Positions 53,161 to 61,662 of a stretch of 64,000 nt of DNA are shown here, in pieces (positions within the stretch are counted from its first letter, which is position 1; each line of letters starts with the position of its first letter). Made by a program: the position numbers and the translations under genes. The stretch comes from Clostridia bacterium (GTDB lineage: Bacteria > Bacillota > Clostridia > Christensenellales > CAG-314): assembly GCA_036654455.1 (NCBI GenBank), contig JAVVRZ010000003.1:1-64000 (forward strand), read 5' to 3'. The notes below the pieces were generated by a model. That model did not search any database. It had not been told where the DNA came from and worked only from the letters and a program-made list of their open reading frames with translations.

Positions 53161-53661
53161 TTATAAATTTCTGTATTTATCTACAATTTCATCAACTAAT
53201 TTGGGTGTCATTTTGCCGTATACGTCTTCGTTTACCGTAAGCACCGGCGCAAGACCGCAACAACCTACGCAACGCATAACTGTAATTGAGAATTTGCCGT
53301 CGTCTGTGCATTCGCCTTCGCTAATACCGAGTACGGTAATAAGCCTATCAAGGACGGCTTTGGCGTCGTTGACATAGCAAGCTGTGCCTAAACATACTGC
53401 AAAATTGTATTTTCCCTTAGGAAATAAGCTAAATTGTGAGTAGAAAGTGCCGATACCGTACAATTCTTCTTCCGACCTATTAATAGCCTTGCTAACCCTA
53501 GTAAGTACTTGTTTAGGCAAATAACCATAAATTACTTGTACTTCTTCAAGCACGGCTACCGCCGAATCTTTAATACCGGCATACTTGTCAAGAACGGCTT
53601 GTAATCTCTTTGCCTGTTCGGCTGTTTCTAAAAAATCACCTTGAATTACTTTTGAGCTCAT
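53161..53661 (-). CDS. hydC: NuoE-like 2Fe-2S hydrogenase subunit (HydC/HndA)
   Basis: 166 residues. Thioredoxin-like 2Fe-2S subunit with CLGTACYVNDA and RCVGCCGLAPV (four ligand cysteines) and a helical N-terminus typical of NuoE. It completes the HydABC-type complex. It is the first gene of the operon. The ribosome site is GGGGG at AAAGGGGGAAGAC. Confidence 0.93.
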   Translation of the reverse strand: MSSKVIQGDFLETAEQAKRLQAVLDKYAGIKDSAVAVLEEVQVIYGYLPKQVLTRVSKAINRSEEELYGIGTFYSQFSLFPKGKYNFAVCLGTACYVNDAKAVLDRLITVLGISEGECTDDGKFSITVMRCVGCCGLAPVLTVNEDVYGKMTPKLVDEIVDKYRNL

Positions 53662-53715
53662 TGTCTTCCCCCTTTGGTATGTATAAATATATTTTTTTAA
53701 AGTATAACCTTAAAG

Positions 53716-53744
53716 AGTTTAACATTATTTAGGGCATAAGTCAA
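53716..53744 (-). promoter_or_regulatory. promoter of hydrogenase operon
   Basis: Minus-strand TTGACT, 17 nt, TAAACT, about 55 nt before the hydC start. I see no strict Rex operator; ATGTTAA-N5-TTAAGG over the -10 is a weak match only. Confidence 0.65.
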
Positions 53745-53793
53745 TAGCAATTTGTTTAAATGTTCTAACATTTTTCGCAAGCGGTAAGCTATT

Positions 53794-54693
53794 TTAAATT
53801 AAAGTCCAGATGTCGCTTCTTTCACTTAAAAAATACTTAAATGGTATATCCATCAAGGTATATGCCCCTTTTTGAGTCAATTTATCAATAGAAAACGATA
53901 TAGCCCGCATAATACAAGCCGTAAAATACGGGTTAGATTTCATACGACAAGCAAGCGTTAAGTCGTAGTTTTTACCTACGCAAATTACTTCGCCCTTGTG
54001 AGAAATATCATTCTTAACAGAAGCAAATTCTTCTTGATTTACAAAGATTATTTCGCAGGGATAATCGGCAAAGTAGTTGTAGTCGCCTAGTATTTGCCTT
54101 GCAATCTTTGCGTTATCGGCATTGTTTTTAGGTAAAACTATAACTTTTCTTATATGTTTTTGGTAAGGTTTTTTACTTGGTTGACCTTGATAAGCCAAAG
54201 AAATTTCGCTTTCGACAGGTATAGTATAAGCTACGCAGTCTTCTACCCCTTCAATTTTTCTTACGGCGGAAGAATGACCTAGCGAAACGCCCTTGCCCCA
54301 AAAAGTATGAGTATTGCCTAATCGACTTGAAATTGCCCTAGCAAGCGAAAAAAGTCCGCAGTCCCACCCTGCGCCAACTATTGCGATATTATTATTGCTT
54401 TTTGCATTTTTGTCAGCGGTATCAAAATATTCTTTAAAATTACCGTGAACGTCGTAACAATCAATGGTAGAAGTATAACGCAAAACTTCGCCGAGCTTTT
54501 GAGGCAATATGGTCGAGCTTAGGCACATATAAGCGTAAGTTAAGTTGTGTCTACCAAGTTTATCGTAATCAAAATAATCAAACGAAGTAGAAATATTCTT
54601 TTGCGAAGTATAAATAATGGCTTGCTCATTATGTTCTTGCAAAAGTTGCTCTACCGCCTTGCCCAAAGCGCCGTAACCTATAATTCCTAACAT
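53794..54693 (-). CDS. ddh: meso-diaminopimelate dehydrogenase
   Basis: A 299-residue NADPH-dependent enzyme making meso-DAP from tetrahydrodipicolinate in one step, for cell wall and lysine. The N-terminal Rossmann fold is GIIGYGALGKAVE. The substrate region shows GAGWDCGLFSLARAI and THTFWGKGVSLGHSSAVRKIEGV. Ddh enzymes known to me read GWDPG, so Pro to Cys is a variant. It implies the short DAP pathway. It is monocistronic upstream of the hydrogenase operon. Confidence 0.88.
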   Translation of the reverse strand: MLGIIGYGALGKAVEQLLQEHNEQAIIYTSQKNISTSFDYFDYDKLGRHNLTYAYMCLSSTILPQKLGEVLRYTSTIDCYDVHGNFKEYFDTADKNAKSNNNIAIVGAGWDCGLFSLARAISSRLGNTHTFWGKGVSLGHSSAVRKIEGVEDCVAYTIPVESEISLAYQGQPSKKPYQKHIRKVIVLPKNNADNAKIARQILGDYNYFADYPCEIIFVNQEEFASVKNDISHKGEVICVGKNYDLTLACRMKSNPYFTACIMRAISFSIDKLTQKGAYTLMDIPFKYFLSERSDIWTLI

Positions 54694-54793
54694 TTGTTTT
54701 TACCTCACAACATATTTATAATAAAATAAGACTTTTTACAAAATTTGATTAGCCCTTACTAAATATATGCTAAACAATATTACTAATTAACAC

Positions 54794-54823
54794 TTGACAA
54801 CTAAGTTAGCGGTAAACTACAAT
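54794..54823 (+). promoter_or_regulatory. promoter of deaminase gene
   Basis: TTGACA, 18 nt, TACAAT, about 26 nt before the start codon. Confidence 0.65.
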
Positions 54824-54849
54824 TAATCTATAATAAGGAGAAAACAAGT

Positions 54850-55311
54850 ATGGATAAGTGGGATAAAAGATTTATGCAACTTGCCTATGCCGTTGCATCG
54901 TGGAGTAGTTGTTATCAAACAAATAGACACGTTGGGGCTGTCGTTATCAAAGATAAACGCATATTGACAACGGGCTATAACGGAGCGCCTAGCAATATTA
55001 CAAGTTGCCTAGATAAAGGCGAATGTATGCGCAGAAAACTAGACATTCTTTCCGGCACAAGACAGGAATTATGTTACGCCGTTCACGCCGAACAAAACGC
55101 AATAATACAAGCCGCAAGAATTGGCATAAGCCTAAACAACGCAACTATGTATGTCACGCATCAACCTTGTATAATATGCGCAAAAATGATTATCAATAGC
55201 GGTATTAGCCGAATTGTATATAACGAAGGCTACCCCGACGAATTTGCCCTTCAACTATTTAAAGAAGCTAATCTTACGGTAGAAAAATGCGATTATGAAT
55301 TGCCGTTATAG
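54850..55311 (+). CDS. dCMP deaminase (ComEB-like)
   Basis: A 153-residue zinc deaminase converting dCMP to dUMP for thymidylate synthesis. The zinc site is HAEQNAI with QPCIICAKMI. The upstream TGYNGAPSNITSC and KGECMRR stretch is typical of dCMP deaminases with a second metal site. AAGGAG precedes the ATG. Confidence 0.88.
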   Translation: MDKWDKRFMQLAYAVASWSSCYQTNRHVGAVVIKDKRILTTGYNGAPSNITSCLDKGECMRRKLDILSGTRQELCYAVHAEQNAIIQAARIGISLNNATMYVTHQPCIICAKMIINSGISRIVYNEGYPDEFALQLFKEANLTVEKCDYELPL

Positions 55312-55392
55312 TAAAACAAAAATTACCGCAAAGCTTTAAAAAGCTCTTTTACATAATTAAACAAAATCTATAAATATTTGCATTTTTTTATA

Positions 55393-55405
55393 AAAAAAGT
55401 GGTAA
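55393..55405 (+). promoter_or_regulatory. shared heat-shock upstream box (groES copy)
   Basis: AAAAAAGTGGTAA, 7 nt upstream of the groES -35; same 13 bases and same spacing as at hrcA (37595-37607). Confidence 0.6.
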
Positions 55406-55412
55406 TTAAATC

Positions 55413-55441
55413 TTGACATTTCATTTTATATGGTTTAAAAT
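55413..55441 (+). promoter_or_regulatory. promoter of groES-groEL
   Basis: TTGACA, 17 nt, TAAAAT, ending 1 nt before the CIRCE-like operator. Confidence 0.85.
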
Positions 55442-55442
55442 A

Positions 55443-55469
55443 TTAGCAGTCTAATAGATAGACTGCTAA
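55443..55469 (+). promoter_or_regulatory. variant CIRCE operator upstream of groES
   Basis: TTAGCAGTC-N9-GACTGCTAA, a perfect 9-bp inverted repeat with the standard 9-nt spacer. Compared with canonical CIRCE (TTAGCACTC-N9-GAGTGCTAA) both arms carry the same compensating C/G exchange. Confidence 0.88.
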
Positions 55470-55512
55470 TTTACATTAGTAAAATAAAAAATAAATATAT
55501 TGGAGGCAAAAT

Positions 55513-57434
<1,922 letters not shown>

Positions 57435-57462
57435 AAAGTATAACAAAACCAAAATTACTTTT

Positions 57463-57494
57463 TAGGGGCTTGAACAAATTTGTTCAAGCCCCTA
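57463..57494 (+). terminator. terminator of groESL
   Basis: TAGGGGCTTGAACAAA pairs with TTTGTTCAAGCCCCTA, about 30 nt past the groEL stop. The T-tract after it is weak (CTTTATT). Confidence 0.7.
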
Positions 57495-57607
57495 CTTTAT
57501 TGCTAAAATTACTTTTTTAAAATTACCTAACTTCTACTTAATTTTTAAACTTCTACTATTTAATTTAGTATAAAATATTTTTAATAGTTAAAAATTTTCT
57601 TTATTAT

Positions 57608-58081
57608 TTAAACTACGATTTTTTTGGTAAGGTCAACCCAGGCTGTATAATTACTTAGCTGTTCAAGCTCGTCTATTGTTAATTTTATCGCCGAATTATC
57701 TGTTCCGCAAGAAGGGTAAACATATTGATTTGCTTTTAAAGAAACATCAAGATAGACCGAAATTTGGCTAGGTATGCCAAAAGGGCAAACTCCGCCTATC
57801 TCGTGATTGGTAAATTCCACAACTTGTTGGCTTGTAAGCATGGTCGCTTTTTTGCCAAAGTAATCTTTATAAAGACGATTGTCGACCTTGCAATCGCCGG
57901 CGACAAGTATCATTATACATTTGCCGTCAAGCAAAAACGTAAGCGACTTAGCAATTTGAGCGGGAGATACACCTACGGCAAGGCTTGCTAACGCAACAGT
58001 TGCCGAACTAATGTCAAATAACATAATTTTTTTGTCAAAGCCGAATTTTTGTAAATAGAGTTTAGCATTTTCAAGCGACAT
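57608..58081 (-). CDS. YbaK/EbsC family aminoacyl-tRNA deacylase
   Basis: 157 residues. YbaK/ProX fold hydrolysing mischarged tRNA such as Cys-tRNA(Pro). The signature HEIGGVCPFGIPSQISVYLDVSL lies near residue 94-116, and CKVDNRLYKDYFGKKATML near 65-83. It is convergent with groEL and appears monocistronic. Confidence 0.88.
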   Translation of the reverse strand: MSLENAKLYLQKFGFDKKIMLFDISSATVALASLAVGVSPAQIAKSLTFLLDGKCIMILVAGDCKVDNRLYKDYFGKKATMLTSQQVVEFTNHEIGGVCPFGIPSQISVYLDVSLKANQYVYPSCGTDNSAIKLTIDELEQLSNYTAWVDLTKKIVV

Positions 58082-58279
58082 AATTTTTCTCCAAAGTAAC
58101 AGTTTATGTATATGGGAGCATTTAATTTTATTTAATTGTACCTAAGTTTAAGATAAAAATCAAGCAAGTTAGCGAAAGAGAATAAACAAACAATTATTAC
58201 GTAACTGTGGTATAATTAAAATATAATGCAAGTTAGCCTTAATTTACAAAATACGACAGCTAAAAATATTGGAGGAAAT

Positions 58280-58795
58280 ATGAAAAATAGTAAGACGAAC
58301 AAAAATTTATCGATTAAGGAATTAATTTCTACTTTTATTGCCTTTATTACTCTTGCCCTAGTTGTAGAAGTAGCAATTCTTGTGACAACAAAACTTGTGG
58401 GTTGGCAACCGTCAATTATGGGTAGACCCTGGGTAGTCTCGGCGCACGTACATATTATGGTGCTTGGAGCTTTCTTTACCCTTATAATGATGCTACTTGA
58501 CAAAAGTTATTCGATTACTAAGACTAAATTATTTAAACCTTTCTTTATTACCTATCTTGTAGGATTTAGCTTGCTACTTGCCTTTATATTATACAAAGGA
58601 TTTGTTCAACTACTTGACGCAACAATCATTAACGGGCTACTGCAAGCCGGCGCAGGTCTTGCTCACATCACTATGTTTGTAAGTTTGTTTATGTTTTGCG
58701 CCGTACTTAAAGATGCTTGCAAAGAAAAACCGTTGCTAAATAAAGAACAACCTTATGTTCTTAGCTCAAACAACGACCAGTCAAATACAAAATAA
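58280..58795 (+). CDS. DUF2871 family membrane protein
   Basis: 171 residues with four hydrophobic segments. SAHVHIMVLGAFFTLIM (about 53-70) is the family's most conserved part, with two His in a helix, and AGLAHITMFVSLFM adds another His. These may bind a heme or metal by analogy, but nothing is proven. GGAGG precedes the ATG at 58280; a longer frame to 58226 lacks support. Confidence 0.75.
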   Translation: MKNSKTNKNLSIKELISTFIAFITLALVVEVAILVTTKLVGWQPSIMGRPWVVSAHVHIMVLGAFFTLIMMLLDKSYSITKTKLFKPFFITYLVGFSLLLAFILYKGFVQLLDATIINGLLQAGAGLAHITMFVSLFMFCAVLKDACKEKPLLNKEQPYVLSSNNDQSNTK

Positions 58796-58836
58796 ATAAA
58801 AAAATTACAAACAAACGTCAACTGTCTAGTACAAAC

Positions 58837-58877
58837 AAAAAACACTAAGAAGGCTAAAAAGCCCTTAGTGTTTTTTT
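58837..58877. terminator. bidirectional terminator, DUF2871 / tRNA-Gly
   Basis: AACACTAAG pairs with CTTAGTGTT, with an inner GGC/GCC pair. A-run on the left and T-run on the right serve both strands. Confidence 0.85.
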
Positions 58878-58950
58878 GGAGCGGATGAAGGGAATCGAAC
58901 CCTCAACTAAAGCTTGGGAAGCTTTCGTTTTGCCACTAAACTACATCCGC
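58877..58950 (-). tRNA. tRNA-Gly (anticodon CCC)
   Basis: The minus strand folds as a class I tRNA. Acceptor GCGGATG pairs with CATCCGC, with discriminator T and an encoded CCA. The anticodon loop TTCCCAA gives anticodon CCC reading GGG. The T-arm is GGTTCGATTCC. Confidence 0.95.
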
Positions 58951-59387
58951 AAATATAAAATATTGTAAACTTTGCAAGTAACGCAAATATAAAAAGTCTG
59001 TAAGTCCAAAAACAAAATTTGTATATAGGCAAATATTTATATATGTTCATATTTGACAAGTGAACATTTGAACATATCTGCATACTCTACTGTTTTTGAC
59101 TGTGTTGATTTTAACACAACCTTGACAAAAAATCAATATTTTTCTCTTGTTTGTTCGGTATTTTTATAAACATAGCTTTACTTTGATTATATGTTTAACC
59201 TAGTTAAAATATTTTATACTTTCTAAAATGTTATGTATGCCCCAGCCGACTTTTTTGCCGTAAACATAAGATAGACAAATTTGCCCCTACTTAATATATG
59301 CTAAGTAGAGGCAAATAAATGTTGTCTATGTTTTAAGAAACTACACGTGTTTATATGTTCATACGAACATTTGAATAAATTTGACTT
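58951..59387. other. 437-nt AT-rich intergenic region with several dyads
   Basis: No gene is visible. It holds ATATGTTCA-N19-TGAACATAT (59041-59077), TGTGTT-N6-AACACA (59101-59118), the terminator at 59280-59315 with longer flanking complementarity (ATAGACAA), and ATGTTC-N4-GAACAT (59355-59370). The GTTCA motif recurs at both ends. Confidence 0.55.
59280..59315 (-). terminator. terminator of HTH/acidic-repeat operon
   Basis: TTTGCC-C-CTACTTA pairs with TAAGTAG-A-GGCAAA with one internal mismatch, about 70 nt past the acidic-protein stop. The T-tract is weak. Confidence 0.6.
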
Positions 59388-59882
59388 TTATTCGTCTTCG
59401 TCGTCTTCGTCTTCGTCTTCTTCTTCTTCGTCTTCTTCTTCGTCTTCTTCTTCGTCGTCGTCTTCGTCGTCGTCTTCGTCTTCTTCTTCGTCGTCGTCTT
59501 CGTCTTCTTCGTCGTCGTCGTCTAAATCGTCTTTGTCTAAATCTTCCTTAGAAACCTCGTAGTGCATCAACAATTTAATGTCTTTGTCGTCCATAAAAGG
59601 GAGCATACTTTGCGTAATTGGCTTACCGTTATCGTTAATATACGCTAGCACAATTTGGTGCATGGCTTTACTTGAAATAAACGGATAAAACCCCGATAAA
59701 CCATAATTTGCGTCGGGCTGATTGTAAAGTTTAACAAAAGCTTGATCTATTGCCTTTTCGCTTGCAAAAGGAAGTACTGAAACTACTTTTGACATAGCCA
59801 AATTATCCTTTTCAACTAGTTTGTTTAGATACAAATCAACGTCTTCTTCATCCATAAATGGAAGTAGGTTGCTAATTTTCAT
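59388..59882 (-). CDS. four-repeat protein with a 44-residue Asp/Glu tail
   Basis: 164 residues, not recognised. Residues 1-110 hold four copies of an approximately 29-residue repeat centred on LPF or YPF (positions 7-9, 37-39, 66-68 and 94-96), each followed by an acidic or polar residue pair and an amphipathic helix, as in LPFMDEEDVDLYL and LPFMDDKDIKLLM. Residues 121-164 are only Asp or Glu. No signal peptide. The tail could mimic nucleic acid, bind a basic partner or chelate cations. It is the last gene of an operon with an XRE regulator and a basic 52-residue protein. The DNA coding the tail is a trinucleotide tract prone to length change. Confidence 0.85.
   Translation of the reverse strand: MKISNLLPFMDEEDVDLYLNKLVEKDNLAMSKVVSVLPFASEKAIDQAFVKLYNQPDANYGLSGFYPFISSKAMHQIVLAYINDNGKPITQSMLPFMDDKDIKLLMHYEVSKEDLDKDDLDDDDEEDEDDDEEEDEDDDEDDDEEEDEEEDEEEEDEDEDDEDE
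59391..59523. repeat. GAA/GAC trinucleotide tract
   Basis: Almost uninterrupted TCG/TCT/TTC/GTC triplets (minus strand GAC/GAA) coding the acidic tail. Such tracts often expand or contract in whole codons. Confidence 0.8.
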
Positions 59883-60030
59883 TTGCGTAACCTTCCTTAT
59901 TTTTATTTTCTTGTTTTTTTATTGGTATACGATAGTATTTTTTGTTGTGACACAAGCCTGTTTCTTGATTTTTTACGCTAAAATTGTAATTATCTAAAAT
60001 ACAGCTAAAATTTGTAAAATCTACTTTCAT
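59872..60030 (-). CDS. small basic protein of the HTH/acidic operon
   Basis: 52 codons, starting MKVDFTNFSCILDNY, with a basic middle (KKYYRIPIKK) and a polar C-terminus. I do not recognise it. It has a strong AGGAGGAG site. Its ATG overlaps the HTH stop (ATGA), and its end overlaps the acidic gene start by 11 nt. The double overlap argues that it is translated. Confidence 0.65.
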   Translation of the reverse strand: MKVDFTNFSCILDNYNFSVKNQETGLCHNKKYYRIPIKKQENKNKEGYANEN

Positions 60031-60524
60031 ATTCTCCTCCTAAATTTATTAGTTTTTATTTCTTCTTTATATAATTTTGAATTAAAAAATTGCTTTTCTA
60101 AGCCAGTTAGCATATTCCAAAGAGCTTCCATATCAGTATTTAGATATCTTTCTCTATTTTTTTTAATGCTTTTTAGTATAAGCATACGTTCTTCTAAGTT
60201 AAATTGGTCTATGCAATTTGCAAGATTTATATTCGTTTTGCCCTGTACGATTTGCCCGATAACATAGTTATGCGAACAATCTGCAAATAAGTCGTCTTCG
60301 CTGAGCTGTTTAGGGTTGTCAAGGCAAAGCAAAGTTTCTACATTAACGCCAAATAATTCGACAAGACAACAGATATTATCAATGGTAGGCAAGGCTAAAC
60401 CTTGTTCCCAACGGCTTATAGCTTGTCTAGACACAAGCAGAGTTGTGGCTAATTCGTCTTGCGTAATGTTGAGCGAAGTTCTAAGATGTCGTATATTCGT
60501 TCCTATCTCGACTAAGTTAAGCAT
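60027..60524 (-). CDS. XRE-family helix-turn-helix regulator
   Basis: 165 residues. The N-terminal HTH (about 5-65) shows IRHLRTSLNITQDELATTLLVSRQAISRWEQGLALP. The C-terminal 90 residues are helical and unknown, with CIDQFNLEERMLILKSIKKN. A perfect dyad overlaps its own -10, so autorepression is likely. It leads the operon with the small basic and acidic-repeat proteins. Confidence 0.88.
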   Translation of the reverse strand: MLNLVEIGTNIRHLRTSLNITQDELATTLLVSRQAISRWEQGLALPTIDNICCLVELFGVNVETLLCLDNPKQLSEDDLFADCSHNYVIGQIVQGKTNINLANCIDQFNLEERMLILKSIKKNRERYLNTDMEALWNMLTGLEKQFFNSKLYKEEIKTNKFRRRI

Positions 60525-60536
60525 TTATTTCTCCTT

Positions 60537-60560
60537 GTTGTGATTGTATTGTATCACAAC
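60537..60560 (-). promoter_or_regulatory. operator dyad at the HTH promoter
   Basis: GTTGTGAT-N8-ATCACAAC, a perfect 8-bp inverted repeat covering the -10. A related palindrome TTGTGACACAA occurs inside the small basic gene (near 59945-59955). Confidence 0.7.
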
Positions 60561-60576
60561 ATAAATTACACTTCAA
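60548..60576 (-). promoter_or_regulatory. promoter of HTH operon
   Basis: Minus-strand TTGAAG, 17 nt, TACAAT. The -10 lies within the operator dyad. Confidence 0.65.
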
Positions 60577-60608
60577 GCAATTAGTAATTGCCTATTTTGA
60601 TAAAACAC

Positions 60609-60637
60609 TTGAAACATAAAATACCTTGTGCTAAAAT
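60609..60637 (+). promoter_or_regulatory. promoter of SDR gene
   Basis: TTGAAA, 17 nt, TAAAAT, about 20 nt before the SDR start. Confidence 0.65.
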
Positions 60638-60657
60638 TATATTGCGGAGGTTAACTT

Positions 60658-61470
60658 ATGAAATACGCTTTTGTTACCGGCAGTTGCGGAGGACTAGCCG
60701 ACATAACTATACAAGAACTGTTGCGTTGCGGTTATACGGTGTTTGCAGGCGACAAACTAAATCAAACCGACACCATAAACGGCAATAGGCACGATATTCC
60801 TCTTGACGTGACCGACCAAACAAATATTGAACAGTGCGTGCAATATTGCAAACAATTTACCGACAAACTTGACATTGTGATAAACTTTGCAGGCATTGTT
60901 AGGCTAGGTTCGCTTATAGAAAACGCAGATAAATTGACGCAAATACTCAACATAAACGTAGTTGGAATGTATCTAGTAAATAAAGCTTTGTTTGAATTAG
61001 TTAGAAATGCAAAAGGTAGATATATTAATATTTCTAGCGAATACGGCAAGCTTGACGCCGTACCTTTTCACACCTATTACACGCTTGCGAAACACGGTGT
61101 TGAAGTATATAATGACGGACTGCGACGAGAGCTACAATTCTTTAATATTCCCGTAATAGCTATTCGACCCGGAGCATTTGCAACGGCTATGCAAGGTTCG
61201 ATTGTAAATCAATTCGATACTCTTTTGCTCACTACAAATTATTACGTAACCCCATTGTTAAAAATGAAAAAGATGATGGAAAACGAACTAAAACGTGCTA
61301 AACACCCCGAAATTTTTCTTAAAACTATGCGCAAAGCCTTATTTAGCAAACACCCCAAAATATACTATAATGTGGGTAATAGCCTAAAAATGAAGTTGCT
61401 TAGCGTCCTACCGGCAAAACTACAAGATAAAATATTTAAGCTATATTTTCTTAAAAATAAAAACAAATAA
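60658..61470 (+). CDS. short-chain dehydrogenase/reductase
   Basis: 270 residues. The Rossmann start is VTGSCGGLADITI (variant of TGxxxGIG), with NFAG in place of NNAG. The catalytic Ser is in INISSEYGK, and Tyr/Lys in YYTLAKHG. The substrate is unknown; the C-terminal basic region (LKMKKMMENELKRAKHPE) resembles SDRs of lipid or sterol type. GGAGG precedes the ATG. Confidence 0.88.
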   Translation: MKYAFVTGSCGGLADITIQELLRCGYTVFAGDKLNQTDTINGNRHDIPLDVTDQTNIEQCVQYCKQFTDKLDIVINFAGIVRLGSLIENADKLTQILNINVVGMYLVNKALFELVRNAKGRYINISSEYGKLDAVPFHTYYTLAKHGVEVYNDGLRRELQFFNIPVIAIRPGAFATAMQGSIVNQFDTLLLTTNYYVTPLLKMKKMMENELKRAKHPEIFLKTMRKALFSKHPKIYYNVGNSLKMKLLSVLPAKLQDKIFKLYFLKNKNK

Positions 61471-61523
61471 ATTTTTATAAAAATTAAATATTGTTAAGTT
61501 TTTGTAAAAATTAAACAAAACGT

Positions 61524-61592
61524 ACGGCTAAATCATATCGCCTCTTTAAAGTATCTAACTTTTTGGGGCGTATTTGATTTAGCCGTCTTTTT
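61524..61592 (+). terminator. terminator of SDR gene
   Basis: ACGGCTAAATCA pairs with TGATTTAGCCGT around a long loop, followed by CTTTTT. Confidence 0.75.
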
Positions 61593-61662
61593 AAAATATT
61601 AAAATTTTGGTTGTTACAGTTAATCCTTATAACAACTTCGTTACTATTGGCAAACTTAGACT

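Noticed and set aside
53716-53744. Rex operator at the hydrogenase promoter
   Set aside because: ATGTTAA-N5-TTAAGG is too far from TTGTTAA-N4-TTAACAA in sequence and spacing.
59347-59562. Plus-strand frame coding an almost pure poly-Ser protein
   Set aside because: It is the antisense of the Asp/Glu tract, has no ribosome site, and the minus-strand gene has one plus operon overlaps.
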